DNA from: Carnobacterium_B sp040274945
Lineage (GTDB): Bacteria; Bacillota; Bacilli; Lactobacillales; Carnobacteriaceae
Direction of reading: 5' to 3'
Assembly (NCBI RefSeq): GCF_040274945.1
Contig: NZ_JBEMAR010000005.1
Span: 124,001 to 188,000, forward strand
DNA: 64,000 bases
The translations under genes were made by a program, and so were the position numbers. How positions within the stretch are numbered: position 1 is the stretch's first letter; each line of letters begins with the position of its first letter. The notes beneath the pieces were generated by a model that saw only the letters and a list, made by a program, of their open reading frames with translations, searched no databases and had not been told where the DNA came from. Shown here one piece after another: positions 26,675 to 35,875 of the stretch.

Positions 26675-28489
26675 TTATGCTGATTGGAATTGACTTTGAT
26701 AAAGATCAGCATAGAAACCGTCTTTTTCCAATAACTCATGGTGGCTTCCAGTTTCAATAATATTCCCTTTGTCCATAACTAAAATGAGGTCTGCATTTTT
26801 AATTGTCGACAATCGATGGGCAATCACAAAGCTGGTTCTGTCCAACATGAGATGATCAATTGCTTGTTGGATTTTAATTTCCGTTTTAGTATCGATACTT
26901 GAAGTGGCCTCATCTAAGATCATGACTTTCGGATCGGATAAAATGGTCCGAGCAATGGTTAACAACTGTTGTTGTCCTTGAGAGATCATATTATTTTCAC
27001 TCGAAATAATCGTATCATAACCTTCTGTTAACGTTTGGATAAAAGAGTCACACTGAGCTTTTTTAGCTGCGGCAATAACTTCTTCTCTAGTAGCGTCTTT
27101 CTTTCCGTAGCTAATATTTTCAGCAATGGTTCCTTCAAATAACCATGTATCTTGCAATACCATACCAAACTGTTTTCTTAGATCATGTCTGGTTAGGGTG
27201 TTCGTGTCGATCCCATCAAATAAAATAGAACCACTATTAATTTCGTAGAAACGCATCAATAAGTTTACAAGTGTTGTTTTCCCAGCACCCGTAGGACCTA
27301 CGATGGCAATCGTCTTTTTAGGTTCTGCAATAAAATTAACATCTTTCATGATCAATTGGTTTTTGTTGTAGCCAAAGCTGACATGCGAAAATTCGATTTG
27401 GCCAAGAGGATTATCGATCACATTAGCCTTTTTGATATCAGGAACTTCATTTTCTGCATCTAAAACTTCATAAATCCGTTCAATGGCTGCTAAACAACCT
27501 TGAAGCATGTTCACGACGTAAGAGGCTTCTGTAATGGGATCTGAAATTTGATTGACATATTGTAGAAAAGCTTGAAGCAATCCGATTGTTATCGTTCCTT
27601 GGATGGCTAAAGTAGCGCCCATTAAGGCACTGCTGATATACGCCAATTGAGTAATGCTTCTCATGATAGGGTAGATTGCAAAGTTAACAAATTGGGCCTT
27701 TTTATGTGCTTTATATTGTTCGTCGATTAATTGATCGGCTTTTTGAATGACTTCTTCTTGTTTATTAAAAGCTTTAATAATCGTGTTTCCGGAATAATAT
27801 TCCTCCGTAGCGCCACTTAATTTTCCTAAGGTATACATATTGTCGCCAAATAACGTTTGATTCTTTTTAGAAATGACTTTCGTGACGATAATATTGACCA
27901 GGATCATACAAATAATAATCAAGGATAAGCGGCCGCTAACATAAATCATTAGACTCAACCCAACAATGACAATGATGATTGAACTAATAAACTGATTAAA
28001 ACTCATGATAATAAAGTTCGCTACTTTATCTGCATCGGCTGTCGTTCGACTTAATAGATCGCCTACTTGTGTTTGATCGTAAAAATTTAAAGGCAATTTA
28101 TTTAGTTTAGCTGTTATTTTCTTTCGTAAGGTTAGACTGGCCTCTTCGCTGACAGAGGCGATTAAATATTCCTGGAAGTAATTACAAATAAATATGATTC
28201 CAGCAATGATTAATAAGATTAAAAGTGGTCCCGTGATTGCAGCTCGAATACTTTCCATCATTGAAGTACCCGGTAATTTTACAGCTTCAATTAGTCCATC
28301 AATAGCTTGAGCTGTAACTAAAGGAATCGAAACATAGGCTAATGTGCCAATGATGTTTGAAAGAATAGCTGGAATGGTTTTCTTTTTTTGAAGCATTAGC
28401 AGTTCGAAAAAATAATGAACGGCTTTTTTTAGATTTTTTGGTTTTTCTGAGTCTAGTTCTTCTAAAAGCACTTGTTCTTTTTTAGACAT
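26675..28489 (-). CDS. Heterodimeric ABC exporter subunit (canonical-glutamate half)
   Basis: A 604-residue half-transporter: six membrane helices in the first 350 residues, then a nucleotide-binding domain with Walker A GPTGAGKTT, Walker B MILDEATSSID with the catalytic Glu, and a degenerate signature ISQGQQQL instead of LSGGQ. That pattern is the complement of its partner gene and is known from LmrCD/BmrCD/TM287-288-type drug exporters, which have one active and one degenerate ATP site. It overlaps the upstream subunit gene by 8 bases. Likely role: drug, lipid or peptide export controlled by the divergent MerR regulator. Confidence 0.9.
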   Translation of the reverse strand: MSKKEQVLLEELDSEKPKNLKKAVHYFFELLMLQKKKTIPAILSNIIGTLAYVSIPLVTAQAIDGLIEAVKLPGTSMMESIRAAITGPLLILLIIAGIIFICNYFQEYLIASVSEEASLTLRKKITAKLNKLPLNFYDQTQVGDLLSRTTADADKVANFIIMSFNQFISSIIIVIVGLSLMIYVSGRLSLIIICMILVNIIVTKVISKKNQTLFGDNMYTLGKLSGATEEYYSGNTIIKAFNKQEEVIQKADQLIDEQYKAHKKAQFVNFAIYPIMRSITQLAYISSALMGATLAIQGTITIGLLQAFLQYVNQISDPITEASYVVNMLQGCLAAIERIYEVLDAENEVPDIKKANVIDNPLGQIEFSHVSFGYNKNQLIMKDVNFIAEPKKTIAIVGPTGAGKTTLVNLLMRFYEINSGSILFDGIDTNTLTRHDLRKQFGMVLQDTWLFEGTIAENISYGKKDATREEVIAAAKKAQCDSFIQTLTEGYDTIISSENNMISQGQQQLLTIARTILSDPKVMILDEATSSIDTKTEIKIQQAIDHLMLDRTSFVIAHRLSTIKNADLILVMDKGNIIETGSHHELLEKDGFYADLYQSQFQSA

Positions 28490-30239
28490 TTTCTTTCACC
28501 TCGCTTTTAGACAGCATATTTTGAGATTTAGCTAATTCTTGATAAACAGGATTTTTTTCAATTAATTCTGAATGGGTTCCTTTACCCACAATTTTCCCTT
28601 CGTTTAATACGATGATTTGATCAGCATCAATGATCGTGCTGATTCTTTGGGCAATGATTAACGTTACCGCGTCTTTCAATTCTGGTTTTAAAGCGGCTCT
28701 TAGTTTCGCATCTGTTTTATAATCCAGTGCTGAAAAACTATCGTCAAATACATAAATCTGAGATTTCTTTATCAGTGCACGTGCGATTGCCAAACGTTGT
28801 TTTTGTCCTCCAGAAAAATTGGTTCCCCCTTGAGCTACCAAGGCATTAAATTGCTGATCCTGTTCTTCTATAAACGGTAAGGCCTGAGCAACCTGAGCTG
28901 CATGTCTCATTTCGTCAACCGTAGCTTCTTTATTCCCATCTAAAATATTATCCTGGATGGTTCCACTAAATAAAAATGCTCTTTGTGGGACGTAGCTGAT
29001 CAATGAACGAAGGTCCTTTTGAGAAAGTTTGCTGATATCTGTACCGTGTATCAAAATTCGACCCTTTTGAATGTCATTGAACCGTAAAAGAATTTTAGCA
29101 ATCGTACTTTTACCGGATCCTGTTCCACCAACGATAGCCAATACTTCACCCGTTTTGATTGAAAAGTCTAGGTCTTCCAGGACTGATTTGTCAGCACCTT
29201 GGTACTGAAACGTTACGCTCTCAAAAGACAAAGCAGGCTGTACAGTAACATCTACTTTTTCGTTCAACAGACTGTCATCTTCCACTTCTGGCTGAAGTGT
29301 CAGTACTTCTTGAAGTCTATTTAATGATGCGATGGCTCTAGGTATATTGAACATGATCAAAGCGGTCATGATAAATGAAGACATTGTGATGACTGAGTAC
29401 CCGATAACGGCAGTGATTGACCCTACTTGAATGCTATTTTCTGCAACTAAGGAACTACCCACCCAAATAATAGGAATCATCGTAAGGGCGTTCAGACTAA
29501 AAGCAACAGGTGTTAAAAAGGCAAAGTACTTATTGATTCGAATCATATTTGCTGCAAAATCACTAAAACTACTATCCACTTTATTTTTTTCATATTCAGT
29601 ATTATCAAATGCACGAATAATTTTTACGCCTTTAAAAAATTGTCTAACAAGCATCGTCATTTTATCCATCTTTTTCTGGATGTTATTGATTAAACGAGTG
29701 GATTTAAACATTACGGCAGTAATCACACCGATAAAAATAAGAATGGATACAAGTGGAATGATCGTCATAATAGGAGAAATCCGATAAGCCAATACTATAG
29801 AAATGACTGCCATAAATGGACTTGGCAAAACCATTTGAAAAAGAGATAATGTCACTTCTTGAATATTGACAACATCACTAGACGTTCGTGTGACTAAAGA
29901 GGCCACACCAATTTTATTCGTGTCATTTAGTGACAAATCTTGTATTTTTCTAAATAACTTTTTACGAATTTCTTTTCCAAAACGGGAAGCAATTTCAGAA
30001 GTGTAGTAACTTCCAAGTACCCCGACAATGGCTCCTACAAGAATAGTAAGCAACATCTGGATTCCAATAGAAGAAACGACGTGGGTATTTTTTTCTAAGA
30101 TGCCTTTATCAATGAGTTGAGCAATTAAATAAGGAATGAATAGAGTTGCTATGGATTGAAGTAAAATTAGGCTACTTGTAACGAAGACAAGCAGTTTGTT
30201 TTTCTTTAAAAATGTAAAAAATAAATGCATATTGTTCAT
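28482..30239 (-). CDS. Heterodimeric ABC exporter subunit (degenerate-site half)
   Basis: A 585-residue half-transporter with six helices and a nucleotide-binding domain. Walker A is GGTGSGKST and the signature is a canonical FSGGQKQRLAIARAL, but Walker B reads YVFDDSFSALD, with Asp replacing the catalytic Glu. Asp at this position marks the inactive site of heterodimeric exporters. It is the first gene of the minus-strand operon, with AAAGGAGACATG at its start. Its 5' leader contains two small hairpins (30298-30320 and 30260-30280). Confidence 0.9.
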   Translation of the reverse strand: MNNMHLFFTFLKKNKLLVFVTSSLILLQSIATLFIPYLIAQLIDKGILEKNTHVVSSIGIQMLLTILVGAIVGVLGSYYTSEIASRFGKEIRKKLFRKIQDLSLNDTNKIGVASLVTRTSSDVVNIQEVTLSLFQMVLPSPFMAVISIVLAYRISPIMTIIPLVSILIFIGVITAVMFKSTRLINNIQKKMDKMTMLVRQFFKGVKIIRAFDNTEYEKNKVDSSFSDFAANMIRINKYFAFLTPVAFSLNALTMIPIIWVGSSLVAENSIQVGSITAVIGYSVITMSSFIMTALIMFNIPRAIASLNRLQEVLTLQPEVEDDSLLNEKVDVTVQPALSFESVTFQYQGADKSVLEDLDFSIKTGEVLAIVGGTGSGKSTIAKILLRFNDIQKGRILIHGTDISKLSQKDLRSLISYVPQRAFLFSGTIQDNILDGNKEATVDEMRHAAQVAQALPFIEEQDQQFNALVAQGGTNFSGGQKQRLAIARALIKKSQIYVFDDSFSALDYKTDAKLRAALKPELKDAVTLIIAQRISTIIDADQIIVLNEGKIVGKGTHSELIEKNPVYQELAKSQNMLSKSEVKENV

Positions 30240-30320
30240 GTCTCCTTTTAGTTATTCGTATAAACTTAGCACAAGTTTATAATAAAACCACTTCAATAGC
30301 ATAGGAGCGGGCACTATGCT

Positions 30321-30372
30321 TTGAAATAAGCGAATAATAGCAGTATAATCTGTATAGCAACTATACAGTCAA
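30321..30372. promoter_or_regulatory. Overlapping divergent promoters with a MerR-type operator
   Basis: Minus strand: TTGACT (30372-30367), a 19-base spacer and TATACT (30347-30342), the stretched spacing typical of MerR-activated promoters. The spacer is filled by the perfect dyad CTGTATAG-CAA-CTATACAG (30350-30368). Plus strand: TTGAAA (30321-30326), a 17-base spacer and TATAAT (30344-30349) for the merR gene; the operator covers its start point. One site could therefore activate the exporter and repress the regulator. Confidence 0.8.
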
Positions 30373-30413
30373 GTTTTATTTTCAAAAACTGTGGATGGGA
30401 AGAGAGGAATCAT

Positions 30414-31220
30414 ATGGAAAAGGAATATCTAACCATTAGTCAGTTTTCAGCTTTATCTGGAATTAGTCGAAAGACCCTTATTTATTATGACAAAATCAAG
30501 TTATTCTCACCCAAAATGGTTACAGATAAAAGGTATCGAATGTATGAAGAAAAACAATTAGATACCATTAGTGTGATCTATATTTTAAGAGAATTAGGGA
30601 AATCAATTAAAGAAATAAAAATCTATTTACAAGAACGAACTCCAGAAAAAATGCTGTCGTTGTTCCAAGAAGAAAAAAAACAGATTGATAAAAAGATTAG
30701 TACGTTACAGCAATACAAAGATATGTTGGAAAAAAGAATAGAGTTAACAAAATTGGCAGACGTAATAACTGTAGGAAAACTTACATTTATCCAGCAAGAA
30801 AAAAAGCCAATACTAATGGGGAAAAAAATAAATCAACAATACCATGAAGCCCTCATTGATTTTTATTCACTTATTGACCAACAACAAATTGTCCAAGGTT
30901 TTCCAATAGGAGCGATTATTGGAAAAAATGAATTGACTAAGGGCGAGTTTTCAAATTTTAGTTATTTCTATATCAATAAATCAACTGAAGACAAAAATCA
31001 GGTAAGTATAAAACCTGAAGGATCATATGCAGTTATGTATGATTATTGTGATTACAATAAAACAGAAAAAATGTATCAGACAATGTTGGATGGTCTATCA
31101 GAAAATGGTTATGAGATTGATGGGGATGCCTATGAAGAATATATTATTGATGAAGTGGCAGAAAAAAATCCGGAAAAGTATTTGGTTAAGGTCATGATTA
31201 AAGTAAGAAATAATAAATAA
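30414..31220 (+). CDS. MerR family regulator with effector-binding domain
   Basis: A 268-residue regulator. The N-terminal winged helix starts TISQFSALSGISRKTLIYYDK (about residues 7-27), a coiled-coil dimer helix follows (about 80-115), and the C-terminal 150 residues look like a GyrI/BmrR-type multidrug-binding domain ending in DEVAEKNPEKYLVKVMIKV. It faces the ABC exporter across a shared promoter region, so it most likely senses an exported toxic compound. AGAGAGGAAT precedes the ATG. The inducer is unknown. Confidence 0.88.
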   Translation: MEKEYLTISQFSALSGISRKTLIYYDKIKLFSPKMVTDKRYRMYEEKQLDTISVIYILRELGKSIKEIKIYLQERTPEKMLSLFQEEKKQIDKKISTLQQYKDMLEKRIELTKLADVITVGKLTFIQQEKKPILMGKKINQQYHEALIDFYSLIDQQQIVQGFPIGAIIGKNELTKGEFSNFSYFYINKSTEDKNQVSIKPEGSYAVMYDYCDYNKTEKMYQTMLDGLSENGYEIDGDAYEEYIIDEVAEKNPEKYLVKVMIKVRNNK

Positions 31221-31351
31221 AAAAATGAAGTGTGATTTTATAAATTAATTTATACTAATAATTACTCGTTGTAATAAGTAATCAGGAGAATGATAAATGA
31301 ATACATAAGATTTAGGGGAATTAATAAGTACATAATTGGGAGGAATAGTAA

Positions 31352-33694
31352 ATGGGAGTAGATTTAGGGAAAAATTATTATTTTGTGGATACTTTATTTG
31401 AAGATATTGATCAATTAGATAATTTTGTTGACCATAGAATATGGAAACTTGAATTAGAAGACAAAGAAGAGGAAATGCAAAAATTCAGTGAAATGAGTGT
31501 AGGGGACTATATAGTTGCTAAAACATCCTATACACGGAAAAAGGAACTCCCATTTGAAAATCCAAATAATAATACTGTTTCGGTCATGAGAATCATGGCA
31601 GTTGGGTTAATAGAAAAAATCTTGAATGATGAACATAGTCTATCTGTAAATTGGATAAAAAATTATCAGCAAGAGAACAAAGAATGGTATTTTTATACTA
31701 GCAAGGAGCTAATTTGGCAGCCGGATGTACACAAGTCAGAATTCGCAAAAAAATTGATTGAGTTTTCTATAGAGGATATAGAGCAAGATTATTACTATTT
31801 CTTAAATGATCCCTATTGGAAAGGTCAATGGTACGGAAAACTTGATGTTACTTTGAAAAAGGGAGAACCTCTTACTTTACGCTATGAAGACTTAGAAAAA
31901 AGAAAACTACTTTCATTTAAGGTAAATGGAAAAGAATTTACAAGAGAGAATCTTAAACACTTTGCTTGGAAGCGTATTGTAGAACAAGTTGCCTTACTCT
32001 TAGAAATTCCATACAAAGAGGATACTGAAATCACTTTAGGAGATGTTTTCCCTGAAGCTACAGATGCGAAAATTAAAGACTTAACGAGCAATTTTCGAAA
32101 CGCAATCGGTTTTTATTCTTCTAAAGAGAAAGTGGAAGAACAAAAAACTATCCGAATTGCTAGCAAAATGACCAATATTTTGGAAATCCAACTGGGTGGA
32201 AAAAGTGTTTGGTATGCAACCTTTGCTGGAATAGACGCTCTTATGCTGGTGCAAGGATTGCTAAATAAGTTTGGTACAGGTACAGAAGAGATTCTTATTG
32301 AATATTCATCCAATAAAAAGAATGTAGCAGTTAAAGAAAGAAAAGATAAAGATGTTAACGGTATAGAAACAGAAGCAACGGAAAAAATTGAAAGTATGGG
32401 TTTAAATACAATTTTATATGGTCCACCAGGTACAGGTAAAACGTATCAAATTAATGAATATAGGGAAAAATTAATCGGAAATCAACTGACGAAAGAGCAA
32501 GAGTTTAATTTTGATGGCTATTCATGGAAAGATATTATTTATCTTGCGTATAAAGAATACGACTACAAATCACTAACGATTAAAGAGATTGAAAAATCTA
32601 AAATAGTTCAAGAGTATGCGAAGACAAAGAAAAACAAATCAATCTATGGAACGTTAAGTACTGAAGTCAATGAGAATGCTACAAATGAGAGCACGAAATC
32701 TACTTATCGCCGAGGAACAGACTTTTTTGAAAAAATCGATAACCAATGGTCATTAACTCGGGTGGGAAGAATGGATGCTGGTGAAGTTCCTACACCAGTA
32801 CAAAAGCAAACAGAGGCAAACTTCTTTTTTGAATTTGTTACATTCCATCAATCATTTGGTTATGAGGACTTTATTGAAGGGATTAGAGCTGAGTCGATTG
32901 ATGGAAACATCCATTATGAAGTAAAAGATGGGGTATTTCTACGTTTCTGTCGTAAGGCAAAAAAAGATTTGGAAAATGGAAATACAAATAAGTTCTTATT
33001 TGTTATTGATGAGATAAACCGAGGGAACATCAGCAAAATATTTGGTGAGTTAATCACTTTAATAGAAGATAGCAAGCGAATGCGCTATGAAGATGGGAAC
33101 TGGGATGGAATGACTGCAACGTTGCCTTATTCTGGTGAAAGTTTTGGTGTTCCAAATAATGTATATATTCTAGGAACTATGAATACAGCAGATCGTTCAA
33201 TTTCGATGATGGATACGGCTTTGAGAAGACGTTTTGAATTTGTAGAGAAAATGCCAGATTCAGATGTGATTCGAGAAAATGTTGGTGATAATGGAATCAT
33301 AGACACTGTTGATGTAGCAGAAATATTGGATATACTCAATAAACGTATTCGAGTTCTCTATGATAGAGAACATACTTTAGGTCATGCATTTTTTATTAAT
33401 AACCAATCGATGGAAGACTTACAAAAAACTTTTGAAAATAAAATTTTACCGTTACTTCAAGAATATTTTTATGATGATTTTAGAAAAATCAAAGCTATAC
33501 TCAATGATTCTCACGAAATCTATATTAGGACTGAAAAAGAGAGCCTGGCTGATGTATTTGATACGAATATATTAGATGAGTGGATGGAAGAAGATAGTGG
33601 GCATTTTGAATTGATAACGTCGGTTTCATTAAAGGAGTTCGAAAAATTTATTGCTAATATTGCAAATCAATCTTCTGGTGCAGTAAATGAATAG
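31352..33694 (+). CDS. mcrB: McrB-type AAA+ GTPase of a modification-dependent restriction system
   Basis: A 780-residue protein. The C-terminal half is an McrB AAA+ motor: Walker A GPPGTGKT (357-364), Walker B FVIDEINRGN (550-559) and the McrB signature MNTADRS (610-616) followed by the LRRRFEF arginine region. McrB rings use GTP to translocate DNA and activate the McrC nuclease at modified cytosines. Residues 25-125 (RIWKLEL, VGDYIVAK, VMRIMAVG) look like an EVE/PUA-type modified-base reader, and 180-320 form a second uncharacterised segment; both are tentative. GGGAGGAATAG precedes the ATG. It overlaps mcrC by 8 bases. The DNA is more AT-rich than the neighbours, suggesting transfer. Confidence 0.88.
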   Translation: MGVDLGKNYYFVDTLFEDIDQLDNFVDHRIWKLELEDKEEEMQKFSEMSVGDYIVAKTSYTRKKELPFENPNNNTVSVMRIMAVGLIEKILNDEHSLSVNWIKNYQQENKEWYFYTSKELIWQPDVHKSEFAKKLIEFSIEDIEQDYYYFLNDPYWKGQWYGKLDVTLKKGEPLTLRYEDLEKRKLLSFKVNGKEFTRENLKHFAWKRIVEQVALLLEIPYKEDTEITLGDVFPEATDAKIKDLTSNFRNAIGFYSSKEKVEEQKTIRIASKMTNILEIQLGGKSVWYATFAGIDALMLVQGLLNKFGTGTEEILIEYSSNKKNVAVKERKDKDVNGIETEATEKIESMGLNTILYGPPGTGKTYQINEYREKLIGNQLTKEQEFNFDGYSWKDIIYLAYKEYDYKSLTIKEIEKSKIVQEYAKTKKNKSIYGTLSTEVNENATNESTKSTYRRGTDFFEKIDNQWSLTRVGRMDAGEVPTPVQKQTEANFFFEFVTFHQSFGYEDFIEGIRAESIDGNIHYEVKDGVFLRFCRKAKKDLENGNTNKFLFVIDEINRGNISKIFGELITLIEDSKRMRYEDGNWDGMTATLPYSGESFGVPNNVYILGTMNTADRSISMMDTALRRRFEFVEKMPDSDVIRENVGDNGIIDTVDVAEILDILNKRIRVLYDREHTLGHAFFINNQSMEDLQKTFENKILPLLQEYFYDDFRKIKAILNDSHEIYIRTEKESLADVFDTNILDEWMEEDSGHFELITSVSLKEFEKFIANIANQSSGAVNE

Positions 33695-34973
33695 AACGAT
33701 TACTATTGCGGAATATGACCGAATTCATATAAATGATGTACTTCAAGGTATAAAAATCACTCAAAAGGATATTCTTGAATTAAGGAACTTTATTGATGAG
33801 AGTAATGGTGAAATTTCAAGTCTTTCGGAATACTTGAAACCTATTCGTAATGGAGTTCAAGCTAATAATTATGTTGGAGTTTTGCAGACTAAATCAGGAC
33901 TGACTATTGAAATTCTACCAAAAATTTCGCGCACACATCAAAATCATGTAGAAGTTAAGAAGCTATTTATACGTATGCTTCGTACAGTGAAACAAATTAA
34001 TGGAAAGAGTTTCGATATGTCACACTTGAGTGAACATAAAAATAACGTCTTAGAATTATTTATTTCCATGTTTATTAGCGAAGTTGATAGGATTTTAAAA
34101 AGAGGTTTAAAATCAGACTATATTACTACTAGAAGCAATGAAACATTTTTAAAGGGAAAGTTATTGTTGCAGCAACAAATACAGCATAATTCTGTAAATA
34201 AAGCTAAGTTTTATACCGAATTTGATGAATTTGAAGTAGATGGGGCAGAAAATCAAATTATAAAAACAACTTTAACTTACTTATTAAGTTTATCTCATGA
34301 AGCTAAGAATCAGCGTTTGATTCGAGAACAATTACTGTGTTTTGAGAATGTAAATGTGACATATAATCCTCCAGTAACTTTTCAACTCATATCTAAAAAA
34401 CGTCAATTTTCATATTATGAACGTGCCATAAAGTGGGCTGAAATTTTTTTGAAACGGAAATCATTCACTTCATTTAAAGGAAGTTCTTTGGCGTTTGCCT
34501 TACTTTTTCCTATGGAAGCTATCTTTGAGGCGTATATTGCGGATAAAATGAAAAGAGCTTTTCCAGATTTTAAAGTGGGTACTCAAGAACAACAGTATTT
34601 TCTATTTGATGGTCATGGTGGAAGTAAAAGCAGCTATAGGTTACGACCAGATATTATCATTCGTTCTAATCACGAGAGTGGCAACGTAGTGATAGTGGAT
34701 ACAAAATGGAAGTTATTAAAAGCAGATGGTCCTTCGCAAAGTGATTTATATCAAATGTATGCCTATTTTACGCGGTATCGTCATCATTCAGAAACGGTAG
34801 TAAAGGTGATTTTGCTTTATCCTAAGAGTGATCATTATGGTGAACGAGTTTTTAAGAGTTTTAATTTTTCTGATAATCAATCGGATCTTGAAGCAAAGAT
34901 TGAAGTGAAATATATTGATTTGTTTAGCAATAATATTGAAAGCCAACTCCAGAATATAGTAGCTGATTTTTAA
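33687..34973 (+). CDS. mcrC: McrC-type PD-(D/E)xK nuclease subunit
   Basis: A 428-residue McrC-family protein. The N-terminal part probably contacts McrB; the C-terminal nuclease core is visible as YRLRPDIIIRS followed by VIVDTKWKLL (about residues 315-345), the D...DxK active site. McrC cuts DNA when the McrB ring translocates onto it. The start lies within the last codons of mcrB, so the two proteins are translationally coupled. No methyltransferase is associated, as expected for a type IV system. A terminator follows about 95 bases downstream. Confidence 0.88.
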   Translation: MNRTITIAEYDRIHINDVLQGIKITQKDILELRNFIDESNGEISSLSEYLKPIRNGVQANNYVGVLQTKSGLTIEILPKISRTHQNHVEVKKLFIRMLRTVKQINGKSFDMSHLSEHKNNVLELFISMFISEVDRILKRGLKSDYITTRSNETFLKGKLLLQQQIQHNSVNKAKFYTEFDEFEVDGAENQIIKTTLTYLLSLSHEAKNQRLIREQLLCFENVNVTYNPPVTFQLISKKRQFSYYERAIKWAEIFLKRKSFTSFKGSSLAFALLFPMEAIFEAYIADKMKRAFPDFKVGTQEQQYFLFDGHGGSKSSYRLRPDIIIRSNHESGNVVIVDTKWKLLKADGPSQSDLYQMYAYFTRYRHHSETVVKVILLYPKSDHYGERVFKSFNFSDNQSDLEAKIEVKYIDLFSNNIESQLQNIVADF

Positions 34974-35066
34974 AATTACAGTAAAAATGGTAATAAACGG
35001 TTCAAGGTAGATTCTGTAAGATTTTTCACCTTTAATCTTCTTCTTTCTTATAAATAAAGGTCAAAT

Positions 35067-35113
35067 AAAATGCTAGATATACATTTCCAGTGTATGTCTA
35101 GCACTTTTCTTTG
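35067..35113 (+). terminator. Terminator of mcrBC
   Basis: TGCTAGATATACAT (35071-35084) pairs with GTGTATGTCTAGCA (35090-35103), followed by CTTTTCTTT. Confidence 0.75.
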
Positions 35114-35181
35114 TATTCTGCAAAAAAACACTTTATTATACTTTGGTAGAGAAGGTAATCGGACAATTAATATAAAAAATA

Positions 35182-35210
35182 TTGACATCTCTTGTATTTC
35201 AATATATTCT
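35182..35210 (+). promoter_or_regulatory. Promoter of the riboflavin operon
   Basis: TTGACA (35182-35187), a 17-base spacer and TATTCT (35205-35210), placing the start point about 15 bases before the first FMN aptamer. Confidence 0.7.
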
Positions 35211-35230
35211 TACATTATAAAAGTAAATTA

Positions 35231-35337
35231 GTCTTCAGGGCAGGGTGTAAGTCCCTACCGGTGGTAAAGCCCACGAGCCGCAAGGCAGATTCGGTTAGAT
35301 TCCGAAGCCGACAGTATAGTCTGGATAAAGCGAAGAC
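35231..35337 (+). promoter_or_regulatory. FMN riboswitch aptamer 1 of 3
   Basis: A complete RFN element. P1 is GTCTTC/GAAGAC (35231-35236 with 35332-35337), and the conserved core AGGGCAGGGTG, CCCTACCGGTGGTAAAGCCCACGAGCC (split by junctions), GATTCGGTTAGATTCCGAAGCC and GTCTGGAT is intact. It binds FMN to shut off riboflavin synthesis and is followed by its own expression platform and terminator. Confidence 0.95.
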
Positions 35338-35499
35338 AAGGTAATTGCAGAGAAGTTAAGATAGCTATAGTCTTTTTTTGGATAGATAGCAGTCATGAAT
35401 TTGTGAAGCAATTATTAACTAGTCTTATTTAGCTATAAGTCGAAGCCCTGGATATAAAATTCTGAGGGCTTTTTTGTGTAGAAAAGTAAAAATTAAATA
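35338..35499 (+). terminator. Expression platform 1 with terminator
   Basis: About 160 bases with several alternative pairings (AATTGC/GCAATT, TAGCTATAGTC with GACT/ATAGC partners) ending in the terminator AAGCCCT/AGGGCTT (35443-35449 with 35465-35471) and a T run to 35475. Confidence 0.8.
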
Positions 35500-35606
35500 G
35501 TCTTCAGGGCAGGGTGCAAGTCCCTACCGGTGGTAAAGCCCACGAGCCGCAAGGCAGATTCGGTTAGATTCCGAAGCCGACAGTATAGTCTGGATAAAGC
35601 GAAGAC
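35500..35606 (+). promoter_or_regulatory. FMN riboswitch aptamer 2 of 3
   Basis: The same 107-base RFN element as copy 1, with one visible change (TGCAAG for TGTAAG near 35517). P1 is GTCTTC (35500-35505) with GAAGAC (35601-35606). It starts 269 bases after copy 1. Confidence 0.95.
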
Positions 35607-35767
35607 AAAATAATTGCAGAGAAGTTAAGATAGCTATAGTCTTTTTTAGATATAGAACAATCTTGAATTTGTGAAGCAATTATAAGAAAGTCTTATTTAA
35701 CTATAAGTCGAAGCCCTGGATATAAAAAATCTGGGGCTTTTTTGTGTAGAAAAGTAAAAATTGAATA
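35607..35767 (+). terminator. Expression platform 2 with terminator
   Basis: Nearly the same as platform 1, with scattered substitutions in the middle. The terminator is AAGCCC (35711-35716) with GGGCTT (35734-35739) and T's to 35743. Confidence 0.8.
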
Positions 35768-35875
35768 GTCTTCAGGGCAGGGTGCAAGTCCCTACCGGTG
35801 GTAAAGCCCACGAGCCGTAAGGCAGATTCGGTTAGATTCCGAAGCCGACAGTTATAGTCTGGATAAAGCGAAGAC
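35768..35875 (+). promoter_or_regulatory. FMN riboswitch aptamer 3 of 3
   Basis: A third complete RFN element, one base longer (GACAGTTATAGTC instead of GACAGTATAGTC near 35848) and with GCCGTAAGG for GCCGCAAGG. P1 is GTCTTC (35768-35773) with GAAGAC (35870-35875). It starts 268 bases after copy 2 and is the aptamer next to ribD. Confidence 0.95.

Noticed and set aside
31352..34973. Type I/II restriction-modification system
   Set aside because: There is no methyltransferase or specificity gene; the GTPase plus nuclease pair fits a type IV McrBC system.
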